This document shows positions 56,653 to 64,000 of a stretch of 64,000 bases of DNA, piece by piece. Source of the DNA: Oerskovia turbata (GTDB lineage: Bacteria; Actinomycetota; Actinomycetes; Actinomycetales; Cellulomonadaceae). Under the pieces are notes generated by a model. It saw only the letters and a program-made list of their open reading frames with translations, was not told the origin of the DNA and made no database searches. The position numbers were made by a program, and so were the translations under genes. The stretch is from positions 248,001-312,000 of the forward strand of contig NZ_JOFV01000005.1 of NCBI RefSeq assembly GCF_000718325.1, given 5' to 3'. How positions within the stretch are numbered: position 1 is the first letter of the stretch; the number at the start of each line of letters is the position of its first letter.

Positions 56653-56825
56653 TCCGCGACGGGTGGCCGGTTCTTTACTCTTTCACGCCCCGGGAGAGGA
56701 GAGAACTCCCGGCGACGGGATTCCTGGCCGGGGTGGCTGGATCGTGGCCCGCCGTCCGGGGCGATCTTCACCCGGTCCTGAGGTGGGCCCCGCTGTGAGA
56801 GGAGGGGCCGGACCGCCTCTGCGGG

Positions 56826-58094
56826 CTAGGTGTCCAGCGTGTCCAGCGTCGCGCGGCACAACGCACGCACGCGGTCGACCAGACGTGTCCCGAGCTCGTC
56901 GTGCCCGCTCACGTGCTTGGAGACCACACGCTCCAGTGCCCCGGGCAGGTCGTGTGCGAGCCGGGTGACGTTCGCCCGCACGTCGGGGACGGGTACGCGG
57001 CACGAGCGCGCCATCTTGTCCCAGTGGCGCCCGTGGACCGCGCCGAAGACCCGGTGCCCACCTATCGACATCGCTGCGCGGTCGAGCTCCGAGTCGGGGT
57101 CGGTGATGTCGTACGGCAACGCGGACGCAACGTCGTACAACGGCGCCAAGCGCACCTGAGGCCCCGCGAGCAGCACGGAGTAGTTCTTCACGTGCGCGTC
57201 CGGGGCGCCGATGAGGTAGTTGAAAATGACCCCGGAAACGAACCGGCGGACGTCCGTGTCCGCGTCGCTCGCACGGTCGCGCAGGAGCGTCGCGATACGA
57301 CCGACGCCAGGACCTCCGCTCGCCTCGTACTTCTTGCGGGGGTATACCGACAGGGCCTGTCCCAGGTCCTCCTGATGGATGCGCACGATGTCGTCCCCGC
57401 GCCGTCGCCGGTCGTACCGCGCGACGACCAGCGCCGGCTGATCGTCGAACGTGAGGAACTGGGTGCTGGCTGCACTCAGTCCGCACGCAACAGCGGTCAG
57501 CAAGCAGAGGTGCTCGTTCAACGCTTGGTCGCGGTACCCGCTGACGCCCGGCTTGACGATGTGCGTGGACGCGGCCCCGCCGGTCGGCTCGAACCACGCG
57601 CCGTCGCGGTTGCGTGCCAGCGTGAACTTGCCTTGCGCGCCGCCCAGGCTCCACCGTTCCCCAGGTGCGGCCCACGAGCTGTCGTCCTTGCGCAGCGCGG
57701 CCAACCGCTCGGCGACGTCCCCATCTGTGAGCGCTCGCAGGTCCTCTGGACGCGTCAGTGCCTGATCCACCTGGTCGGGAGCCACGAACTGCACCGCGCC
57801 CGCGCAGTCCAACCCCATCCGTTCCAGGAGCGCGAACGAGTTCTCCGGGCTGACACCCCAGCGGTCCGCCCACCGCTCACGCACCGCTTGACTGTCCGGC
57901 AGCAGGCCCGCCATGTACGCGTCCAGCACCCGCCCGCCATGCGTTCGGGCACCGACGGGCATCGACAACGACAGGGGCGTCGCATCGACGCCGTCGTGGT
58001 CCTGCGCGTACGTGAGCTGGTGACGCCCATGACGATCTTGTGTCACGGTGGCGATCGCCGCCCCGTACAACAGCACGATCAGCTCGCGACTCAC
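56826..58094 (-). CDS. hipA: HipA-family toxin kinase
   Basis: 422 residues from GTG 58094, overlapping hipB by 4 nt. N-terminal HipA domain (ELIVLLYGAAIATVTQD, TPLSLSMPVGAR, YMAGLLPD, RWGVSPENSFALLERMG) and C-terminal kinase: phosphate loop SLGGAQGKFTLAR, THIVKPG, ALVVARYDR, catalytic APDAHVKNYSVLL and metal-binding APLYDVASALPYD. Type II toxins of this class phosphorylate aminoacyl-tRNA synthetases or translation factors and cause dormancy; HipB neutralises them. All catalytic residues appear intact. Confidence 0.93.
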   Translation of the reverse strand: MSRELIVLLYGAAIATVTQDRHGRHQLTYAQDHDGVDATPLSLSMPVGARTHGGRVLDAYMAGLLPDSQAVRERWADRWGVSPENSFALLERMGLDCAGAVQFVAPDQVDQALTRPEDLRALTDGDVAERLAALRKDDSSWAAPGERWSLGGAQGKFTLARNRDGAWFEPTGGAASTHIVKPGVSGYRDQALNEHLCLLTAVACGLSAASTQFLTFDDQPALVVARYDRRRRGDDIVRIHQEDLGQALSVYPRKKYEASGGPGVGRIATLLRDRASDADTDVRRFVSGVIFNYLIGAPDAHVKNYSVLLAGPQVRLAPLYDVASALPYDITDPDSELDRAAMSIGGHRVFGAVHGRHWDKMARSCRVPVPDVRANVTRLAHDLPGALERVVSKHVSGHDELGTRLVDRVRALCRATLDTLDT

Positions 58095-58351
58095 AGCGGG
58101 TCCGTGTCCTGCTCGAGGGAGTCCAGCGAGAACGCCGCGGGCGCCAACGGCTCCAACCGCCACCCCATCCCCAACGCCCGAGCGACCGCCAAGAGCTTGC
58201 CCACCTCACCGTTCGGATGCCCACGCTCGATGAGCCCGATCGTCAACCGGGAGACGCCCGAGGCTCTCGCCAGGTCCTGCTGCGTCATACCTGCACCCAG
58301 GCGCGCAGTGCGCACCTGGGCACCCAACCCGGTCGCGCTCGTCATGTCCAT
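58091..58351 (-). CDS. hipB: HipB-family antitoxin/transcriptional regulator
   Basis: 86 residues from ATG 58351 (leaderless). Xre-type helix-turn-helix: GLGAQVRTARLGAGMTQQDL, ARASGVSRLTIGLIERGHPN, then GKLLAVARALGMGWRLEPL. The C-terminal tail FSLDSLEQDTDPL would cap HipA. It should repress hipBA through the inverted repeat at 58371-58408. A longer frame to 58513 exists but would run through the operator. Confidence 0.92.
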   Translation of the reverse strand: MDMTSATGLGAQVRTARLGAGMTQQDLARASGVSRLTIGLIERGHPNGEVGKLLAVARALGMGWRLEPLAPAAFSLDSLEQDTDPL

Positions 58352-58429
58352 GCATGTCAAGGTACTCCAGCATCCCGGAATGTCAACGCACCCGGACATT
58401 CCGGGATGTAAGCGTACGGTGACATTCCG
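58352..58429 (-). promoter_or_regulatory. hipBA promoter and operator
   Basis: Perfect 14-bp arms CATCCCGGAATGTC (58371-58384) and GACATTCCGGGATG (58395-58408), 10-bp spacer, plus a third half site GACATTCCG at 58421-58429. On the minus strand TTGACA (58386-58381) lies in the operator, then 16 bp, TACCTT (58364-58359), 7 nt and ATG 58351. Confidence 0.82.
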
Positions 58430-58635
58430 TGTCGCTGGGGAGCGGGGTCCGGAGGCCCTGAAGGTCCGGGGACGGGAGGAGCGCCCGAGCAGGACACGAA
58501 CCGATCGCCCCACCCGGATCGAGCGCCGCTACACCGCTCCCAGGGACTCAACTCCTGGGGCTGCGTGTGCTGCACTCCTGCTGCGCGTCGCGGCGGCCAT
58601 GGTCACGAGTCGGACGACGGTGTTGGTCAGAGGGG

Positions 58636-58708
<73 letters not shown>

Positions 58709-58951
58709 GCGGGGACCATCGTAGTGGGATCCGGCCGTGACCTGCGCGCACGCGCGCGAGGCGGACGTGTCGCACGGGGCGAGCGGCGCCGTCGGGCAGT
58801 TCTGGCCGAGGGCTGGAGCGACGCCTCGCACACCACCTCGACCCAGCCCCACGCCCCCGGTCGGCCATCTCACCCGCCCCTGTCGCAGTCCGTCACCCGA
58901 TCATCGGCGCGCGCGTTTGGCATCGCCTCGGGAACCACAGAAGATGAACGG

Positions 58952-60670
58952 GTGACGACCCGACATGCTGCCGACCGTGCCCCGCGGGCTTTCTCCGCCT
59001 CGGGCCGGACGCCCGGCATCACGCCTGGCAACGCCCCCGAGGAGATCGGGACCACGGTCTACGACGTGGGCCGTGACCTGCGCCGCGACGTCGCCGACGC
59101 CCGCCTGCCGCTGGACCTCGACGGGGCCGGGGACGCCGAGGAGGCCCGCAAGCGCCTCCTGAACCAGCTCGACGAGCACCTGCTGCCCCGGCTCAAGGAG
59201 CTGTCCTCGCCCGCGGTCGTCGTGATCGCCGGGTCGACGGGCGCGGGCAAGTCGACGCTGTACAACTCGCTGCTGGGCGAGGAGGTCTCGACGGCGGGCG
59301 TCCTGCGCCCCACGACCCGTGAGCCCGTGTTCGCGTACAACCCGCTCGATGTCGACGTCCTGGTCCACAGCCCCACGACGGCGATGTCGCGCGTGGTCGA
59401 GCACGACGGCGTGCCGCGCGGCACCGCGCTGCTCGACGCCCCGGACCTGGACTCGCTCCTCGCGGAGAACCGGTCGACCGCGGCCCAGCTGCTCGAGGCC
59501 GCGGACCTGTGGCTCTTCGTGACCACGGCCGCACGCTACGGGGACGCCCTGCCCTGGGTCGCGCTCGGGCAGGCCATGGAGCGTGGCGCGAGCGTCGCGA
59601 TGGTCCTCAACCGGGTCCCGCAGCACAACCTCACGACGATCCGTGGCGACCTCCTGGCGCGCCTGCGCGAGCACGGCATGGAGGGGGTCCCGCTGTTCGT
59701 GATCCCCGACGTCGGCCCGCACGAGGGCATGCTCGACCGTGCGACGGTCGCACCCATCGCGCGCTGGTTGACGATGCTCGCGGGGCCGGACCGCTCGCGG
59801 GCCGTGATCGTGCGCACGCTCAAGGGGTCTCTCGCGGCGCTGCCCGCGTGGGTCACGGGCATCGCGGACGCGGTGCAGGAGCAGGTCGAGGCCGCGGAGG
59901 TCCTGCGCGAGACGATCGACCGCGCGCTGCCCGACGCCGAGGCCTCCGCCCGCCGGGCCGTCGCCTCAGGCGTCGTGGCCGGGGGATCGGTCGCCTCGCG
60001 CTGGGCCCAGCTCGCGGGTGCGGAGAAGATCGACCGCGTCAAGGTCCGGCACGGGCAGGCGCGCTCGACCAGGCGCAGGGGCCGCTCGCGCGAGGTCGCG
60101 CTCGAACCCCTGCTGGAGGAGGTGCGCGCCGCGGCGACCCGCACGCTGGTCGCCGCCGGGGTCACCGCCGACGACGCCCTGCGCGCTGCGCTCTCCGGCC
60201 CGTCGGCCCCTCCGGGTGGCCCGGCGTTCGCCCCCGAGCACGGTGACCCGGTCCGTGAGGCAGCACGCGAGCAGGCCGCGGCGACGCAGGTCCACGAGTG
60301 GGTCGCCGTCGCGGACCGTGCCGTCGAGGCCCTGCGGGGCGTCGACGAGCCCGGCATCGCGCCGCAGGAGACGGCCGAGACGCGCCGGGCCGAGGCCGCG
60401 GTCAAGGCGTTCGGCACCACCGGCCTGGCGGCGCTGCTCCTCACGGCCGCCGCGGGGTCCGACGACGCCGCTCGCCTCGTGCACAGCCTCCTCGGCGACG
60501 CCGGGGACGCGTCGGTCACGACCCTGACGTCGGACCTCGCGGACCGTGCCGCCGTCGTGGTGGCCCGCGAGGCGCTCGACCTGCACGACCGCCTCGACAT
60601 CCCCGCCCTCGCACCGGATGCCGCCGTCGGGCTGCGCCTGCGCCTCGCCGAGCTCAGGAGGCTCTCATGA
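58952..60670 (+). CDS. Dynamin-like GTPase, first of a pair
   Basis: 572 residues from GTG 58952. G1 AGSTGAGKSTLYNSLLG near residue 95, G2-like TTREPVF, G3 replaced by LLDAPDLDSLL, G4-like VLNRVPQ where NKxD would be expected. The rest is long helical stalk (VQEQVEAAEVLRETIDRALP, RRAEAAVKAFGTTGLAALLLTAAAG with one hydrophobic stretch). It overlaps the second GTPase by ATGA; such pairs in bacteria may heterodimerise on membranes. The 243 bp upstream of it hold no gene I can support. Confidence 0.82.
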   Translation: MTTRHAADRAPRAFSASGRTPGITPGNAPEEIGTTVYDVGRDLRRDVADARLPLDLDGAGDAEEARKRLLNQLDEHLLPRLKELSSPAVVVIAGSTGAGKSTLYNSLLGEEVSTAGVLRPTTREPVFAYNPLDVDVLVHSPTTAMSRVVEHDGVPRGTALLDAPDLDSLLAENRSTAAQLLEAADLWLFVTTAARYGDALPWVALGQAMERGASVAMVLNRVPQHNLTTIRGDLLARLREHGMEGVPLFVIPDVGPHEGMLDRATVAPIARWLTMLAGPDRSRAVIVRTLKGSLAALPAWVTGIADAVQEQVEAAEVLRETIDRALPDAEASARRAVASGVVAGGSVASRWAQLAGAEKIDRVKVRHGQARSTRRRGRSREVALEPLLEEVRAAATRTLVAAGVTADDALRAALSGPSAPPGGPAFAPEHGDPVREAAREQAAATQVHEWVAVADRAVEALRGVDEPGIAPQETAETRRAEAAVKAFGTTGLAALLLTAAAGSDDAARLVHSLLGDAGDASVTTLTSDLADRAAVVVAREALDLHDRLDIPALAPDAAVGLRLRLAELRRLS

Positions 60671-62253
60671 CGTCCCACGACACCCTGCTCCGGTCCCGGA
60701 CCGACGACCTGGCCAAGGCCCTGGACCTCGCGGGCGACCGGCTCGACCCGGAGGTCGCGGCCCGAGTCCGCACCGCGATCGGCGGGGTGCGGGAGCGTCT
60801 GGCGCTCGGCGTGGACCACACGGTCGTGGCGCTCGCGGGCGGTACGGGCTCGGGCAAGTCGAGCCTCTTCAACCGCATCTCTCGGCTCAACTTCGCGGAC
60901 GTGGGCGCCAAGCGCCCCACGACGGCGCGCATCACGGCGTGCTCGTGGAGCGACCAGGCGACCGCGCTGCTGGACTGGTTGGAGGTCGACCCGGAGCGGC
61001 GCATCACGCGCGGCAGCGAGCTCGACGGCGACGCCGAGCAGGGTCTGGAGGGCCTGGTCCTGCTGGACCTGCCGGACCACGACTCGATCGAGCCCGCGCA
61101 CCAGGAGGTCGTCAACCGCGTCCTGCCGCTCGTCGACCTGCTCGTGTGGGTCGTGGACCCGCAGAAGTACGCGGACGACGCGCTGCACTCGGGCTACCTG
61201 CAGAAGTCTGTCGGCCTCGAGGCGTCGATGGTCGTGGCGCTCAACCAGATCGACACCGTGCCCACGACGCAGCGCGGCAACCTCGTCGCGGACATGGGGC
61301 GACTCCTGGAGGAGGACGGGCTCTCGGGCGTGTTCGTGACGATGGTCTCGGCGCGCACGGGCGAGGGCCTCGGGCAGGTGCGCGAGCTCCTGGAGCAGGC
61401 CGTGGCCCGCCGGAGCGTGGCCGCGAGCCGCGTCGCGGGCGAGCTCGACCGTGCGGGTGCGCTCCTCCTCGAGGAGACGCCCGGCGAGGTGCCGTGGACC
61501 ATGAGCACCGCGGTCGACGAGGAGGTCGCGGCGATCGGTGAGGCCACGGGCCTGGCGGCCGTCGCGGGGCAGGTCGCGGCGGCGGTGCGCAACGGGTACG
61601 GCCGCCCCGAGTTCGCCCCGCCGCAGGTCGACGCCGTCGCGCTGTCCCGTAGCCGGTGGCTCGCGCGGGCCGGCAAGGCGTTGCGTCCGGGCTGGAAGCA
61701 CGCGCTCGACGAGGCGGTCGCTCCTGCGGACCGGCTGGTCGAGGACACGCAGCGCGCGCTGTCGAAGGTCTCGCTCGACACCCGCGGGCCGTCCTCCGCG
61801 CGCGCGACCCGTACCACGGCGCTCGCGGCGATCGGCGTTGCGGTGGTCACGGGGGCGCTCGCGATCCTCAGCTCGTTGGGCGTGCTGGACCTGGACAAGG
61901 CGATCGTCGCGACGTTCGCGATCGTGGCCGGGGCCGCGGTCCTGGTCGCCCTGGGCTTCTTCCTCGCGGGGCTCCAGATCCGCCGCACGCTGGCGCGCCG
62001 CCGGGAGGCGACGGTCGTGGCCTCGGGGCACGGCGCCGTCGAGCGGGTGGTCCAGGAGACCATGGGCAGGCCCACGCAGAAGCTCCTCGACGAGCACCGG
62101 CGGGTGCGCGAGCTGGCGCAGTCGGCGCGCGACACCGGCAAGGCATCGCCGCTCACCGGGCCTCTGACGTTGCCCACAGCCCAGGACCTGAGCGACCTGT
62201 CCACAGACGCCCCTTCGGCCCAGGACGCTGCGACGCGCGAACCGTCAGCCTGA
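60667..62253 (+). CDS. Dynamin-like GTPase with membrane anchor, second of a pair
   Basis: 528 residues from ATG 60667. G1 ALAGGTGSGKSSLFNRIS near residue 60, G2 KRPTTARI, G3 LLDLPDHDSIE, G4 VALNQIDT, G5-like MVSARTGEGL: a complete GTPase, unlike its partner with altered G3/G4. Two membrane spans near residues 390-440 (TALAAIGVAVVTGALAILSSLG and ATFAIVAGAAVLVALGFFLA) should place it in the membrane. C-terminal hydrophilic tail. Probable role in membrane remodelling with the upstream GTPase (inference). Confidence 0.85.
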   Translation: MTSHDTLLRSRTDDLAKALDLAGDRLDPEVAARVRTAIGGVRERLALGVDHTVVALAGGTGSGKSSLFNRISRLNFADVGAKRPTTARITACSWSDQATALLDWLEVDPERRITRGSELDGDAEQGLEGLVLLDLPDHDSIEPAHQEVVNRVLPLVDLLVWVVDPQKYADDALHSGYLQKSVGLEASMVVALNQIDTVPTTQRGNLVADMGRLLEEDGLSGVFVTMVSARTGEGLGQVRELLEQAVARRSVAASRVAGELDRAGALLLEETPGEVPWTMSTAVDEEVAAIGEATGLAAVAGQVAAAVRNGYGRPEFAPPQVDAVALSRSRWLARAGKALRPGWKHALDEAVAPADRLVEDTQRALSKVSLDTRGPSSARATRTTALAAIGVAVVTGALAILSSLGVLDLDKAIVATFAIVAGAAVLVALGFFLAGLQIRRTLARRREATVVASGHGAVERVVQETMGRPTQKLLDEHRRVRELAQSARDTGKASPLTGPLTLPTAQDLSDLSTDAPSAQDAATREPSA

Positions 62254-62296
62254 GTGCGCGGTCGGCACCAGGCCGGCCCCGCACCCAGGAGGAACG

Positions 62297-62974
62297 ATGG
62301 GCAACGACGTCACGGTGACGCTGGCAGGCTTCATGGGCACGACCCCCAAGCTCTTCACGTCCCCGACCGGCAACGACTTCACGAGCTTTCGCATCGCGAG
62401 CACCACGCGCTACCTCGACCGCTCGCGCGGCGAGTGGGTCGACGGGCGCACCATCTGGTTCACCGTGAAGGCGTGGCGGGCCATGGCGCAGAACGTCGCG
62501 GCGTCGCTGCGCAAGGGCGACGCGGTCGTGGTCACGGGCCGCCTCGCGGTCGACGAGTGGACCAGCCCCGAGGGCCCGCGCACCAACCTCGTGATCGAGG
62601 CGAGCGCGCTCGGCCCCGACCTGACGCGCGGTCGCGCGCAGTTCCAGCACACGGTCCACCGCACCGCCCAGCCCGACGGCGCCGCGGACGCCCCGGCGCC
62701 CGCCTCGCCCGGGGGCGTCCCGGCCTCGGGGAGCCCGGGGTCCGGTGAGCGGACGGGCGGCCTGAGCGAGGGACCGGGCGACGGCAGCGCGTGGGACCTG
62801 GGCGGGCTGGGGGAGCCGTTCCCCGAGGACGACGACGCCGAGCACGGCCTGGTGGACGACGCGCTGGGGGAGCAGGGACCGGGCGCCGACGACGCGGGCC
62901 TGACCGACGAGAAGATCGAGGCCGACCACGCTCACGAGGACGTGCTGACCGGCGGGCTCCTGGCGACGCGCTGA
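62297..62974 (+). CDS. ssb: Single-stranded DNA-binding protein
   Basis: 225 residues from ATG 62297, with AGGAGGAAC upstream. N-terminal OB fold: NDVTVTLAGFMGTTPKLFTS, FRIASTTRYLDRSRGEWVDG, TIWFTVKAWRAMAQNVAASL, KGDAVVVTGRLAVDEW. The C-terminal half is Pro/Gly/Ala/Asp-rich and ends LTGGLLATR, lacking the acidic DDDIPF-type tail that recruits partners. It is therefore probably a secondary SSB paralogue, not the replisome SSB. Confidence 0.88.
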   Translation: MGNDVTVTLAGFMGTTPKLFTSPTGNDFTSFRIASTTRYLDRSRGEWVDGRTIWFTVKAWRAMAQNVAASLRKGDAVVVTGRLAVDEWTSPEGPRTNLVIEASALGPDLTRGRAQFQHTVHRTAQPDGAADAPAPASPGGVPASGSPGSGERTGGLSEGPGDGSAWDLGGLGEPFPEDDDAEHGLVDDALGEQGPGADDAGLTDEKIEADHAHEDVLTGGLLATR

Positions 62975-63005
62975 GGCCCGACCGCGTAGGCTGGGGGGTC
63001 GAAGA

Positions 63006-63045
63006 CGCCCGCCCCACCTGGGGCACCCCGGGTCCGGGGCGGGCG
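63006..63045 (+). terminator. Terminator hairpin between ssb and ettA
   Basis: Perfect 10-bp arms CGCCCGCCCC (63006-63015) and GGGGCGGGCG (63036-63045). A TAGGCT at 62987-62992 just before could be the ettA -10, in which case the hairpin would sit in the ettA leader. Confidence 0.6.
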
Positions 63046-63085
63046 CACAGCATCCCGCGAGCGATCGAACGGTGGAACAGAGCCA

Positions 63086-64000
63086 GTGGCTGAGTTCATC
63101 TACTCCATGTACAAGGCGCGCAAGGCGCACGGTGACAAGGTCATCCTCGACGACGTCACCCTGAACTTCCTTCCCGGGGCCAAGATCGGTGTGGTCGGCC
63201 CCAACGGTGCCGGCAAGTCCACGATCCTGAAGATCATGGCCGGCCTCGAGCAGCCCTCGAACGGCGACGCCCGGCTCTCGCCGGGCTACTCGGTCGGCAT
63301 CCTGCTGCAGGAGCCGCCGCTGAACGAGGAGAAGACGGTCCTCGGCAACGTCGAGGAGGGCGTGGCCGAGATCAAGGGCAAGCTCGACCGCTTCAACGAG
63401 ATCTCGGCGCTCATGGCCGAGCCGGACGCGGACTTCGACGCCCTGCTCGCCGAGATGGGCACCCTGCAGGAGGCCATCGACGCGGCCGACGCGTGGGACC
63501 TCGACTCCCAGCTCGAGCAGGCCATGGACGCGCTGCGCTGCCCGCCGCCGGACGCCGACGTGTCGGTGCTCTCGGGTGGTGAGCGCCGCCGTGTCGCGCT
63601 CTGCAAGCTCCTCCTGGAGAAGCCCGACCTCCTGCTCCTCGACGAGCCCACCAACCACCTGGACGCCGAGTCCGTCCTGTGGCTCGAGCAGCACCTCGCG
63701 TCGTACCCCGGCGCGATCCTCGCCGTGACCCACGACCGCTACTTCCTGGACCACGTCGCGGAGTGGATCTGCGAGGTCGACCGCGGTCGCCTGTACCCCT
63801 ACGAGGGCAACTACTCCACGTACCTGGAGAAGAAGCAGGAGCGCCTGGCGATCCAGGGCAAGAAGGACCAGAAGCTCGCGAAGCGTCTGAAGGACGAGCT
63901 CGAGTGGGTCCGCTCCAACGCGAAGGGCCGCCAGACCAAGTCGAAGGCGCGTCTGGCGCGCTACGAGGAGATGGCTGCCGAGGCGGACCGCACCAGGAAG
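63086..64000 (+). CDS. ettA: Energy-dependent translational throttle protein EttA (partial)
   Basis: ABC-F ATPase binding the ribosomal E site and gating the first elongation steps by energy charge. 305 residues visible from GTG 63086; the full protein is about 555, so the second ATPase domain is outside. Starts AEFIYSMYKARKAHGDKVIL, diagnostic of EttA. Walker A VGPNGAGKSTILKIM, signature SVLSGGERRRVALCKLL, Walker B LLLLDEPTNHLDAESV, His in AVTHDRYFLD, then the interdomain linker beginning with YEGNYSTYLEKKQERLAIQ. Confidence 0.95.
   Translation, partial: MAEFIYSMYKARKAHGDKVILDDVTLNFLPGAKIGVVGPNGAGKSTILKIMAGLEQPSNGDARLSPGYSVGILLQEPPLNEEKTVLGNVEEGVAEIKGKLDRFNEISALMAEPDADFDALLAEMGTLQEAIDAADAWDLDSQLEQAMDALRCPPPDADVSVLSGGERRRVALCKLLLEKPDLLLLDEPTNHLDAESVLWLEQHLASYPGAILAVTHDRYFLDHVAEWICEVDRGRLYPYEGNYSTYLEKKQERLAIQGKKDQKLAKRLKDELEWVRSNAKGRQTKSKARLARYEEMAAEADRTRK

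Overview
The window is very GC-rich, dense bacterial DNA with many GTG starts, 4-nt gene overlaps, a proteasome-free but PknG-containing signalling operon, and mycothiol-type actinobacterial gene content. It fits a Micrococcales actinobacterium, most likely of the Cellulomonas/Oerskovia/Cellulosimicrobium type; this placement is inferred from gene content and base composition, not from a search. No rRNA, CRISPR array, intact insertion sequence or prophage was seen.

Layout. 1-6142 (minus): cydABDC, the cytochrome bd oxidase and its exporter/assembly ABC transporter, under a Rex-type operator. 6657-13020: RNase E/G, an acetyltransferase, thymidine kinase, a protein-methyltransferase-like gene and a small lipoprotein. 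13034-14511: tRNA-Leu, a Bcp peroxiredoxin, a GroES-like protein and two identical tRNA-Lys genes. 14590-16939: a tryptophan leader peptide with attenuator, a TrpB2-type tryptophan synthase beta chain, and trmB. 17001-23816: a P-loop kinase, a flavoprotein disulfide reductase, a glycine-betaine-type ABC transporter whose binding protein looks circularly permuted, and an ATP-grasp enzyme. 23974-30102: small unknown genes (one with a second Rex-type site), a fatty-acid methyltransferase/flavin oxidoreductase pair, tRNA-His and oligoribonuclease. 30243-35107: a DJ-1/PfpI protein, a PAP2 phosphatase, an ArsR repressor/MFS exporter pair with a long dyad operator, and an APH-type kinase. 35113-39885 (minus): bioY, acyl-CoA ligase, thiolase and ECF A and T components, a probable biotin locus. 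40244-43376: an island of small, partly damaged, immunity-like genes.

43634-56552 (minus) is the most striking region: a nine-gene, 13-kb operon running TelA, a small unknown, a CbbX/EccA-type AAA ATPase, a GlnX-like membrane sensor, a GlnH-like binding lipoprotein, a coiled-coil protein, a PknG-like kinase, a PP2C phosphatase, a VWA protein and an FHA protein (ten ORFs counting the small unknown). Kinase, phosphatase and FHA protein all carry similar zinc-ribbon modules, so an amino-acid sensor, kinase, phosphatase, phospho-reader, AAA motor and stress proteins appear packaged as one pathway. The VWA gene is frameshifted by an exact 19-bp tandem duplication. 56826-64000: a hipBA toxin-antitoxin pair with its operator, tRNA-Arg, two overlapping dynamin-like GTPases, an SSB and the start of ettA.

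A recurring regulatory theme is leaderless transcription: sixteen starts in this window have a TAnnnT -10 box exactly 6 or 7 nt upstream of ATG/GTG and no ribosome binding site. Starts were chosen with this pattern or with a clear Shine-Dalgarno sequence, so many differ from the longest possible ORF.
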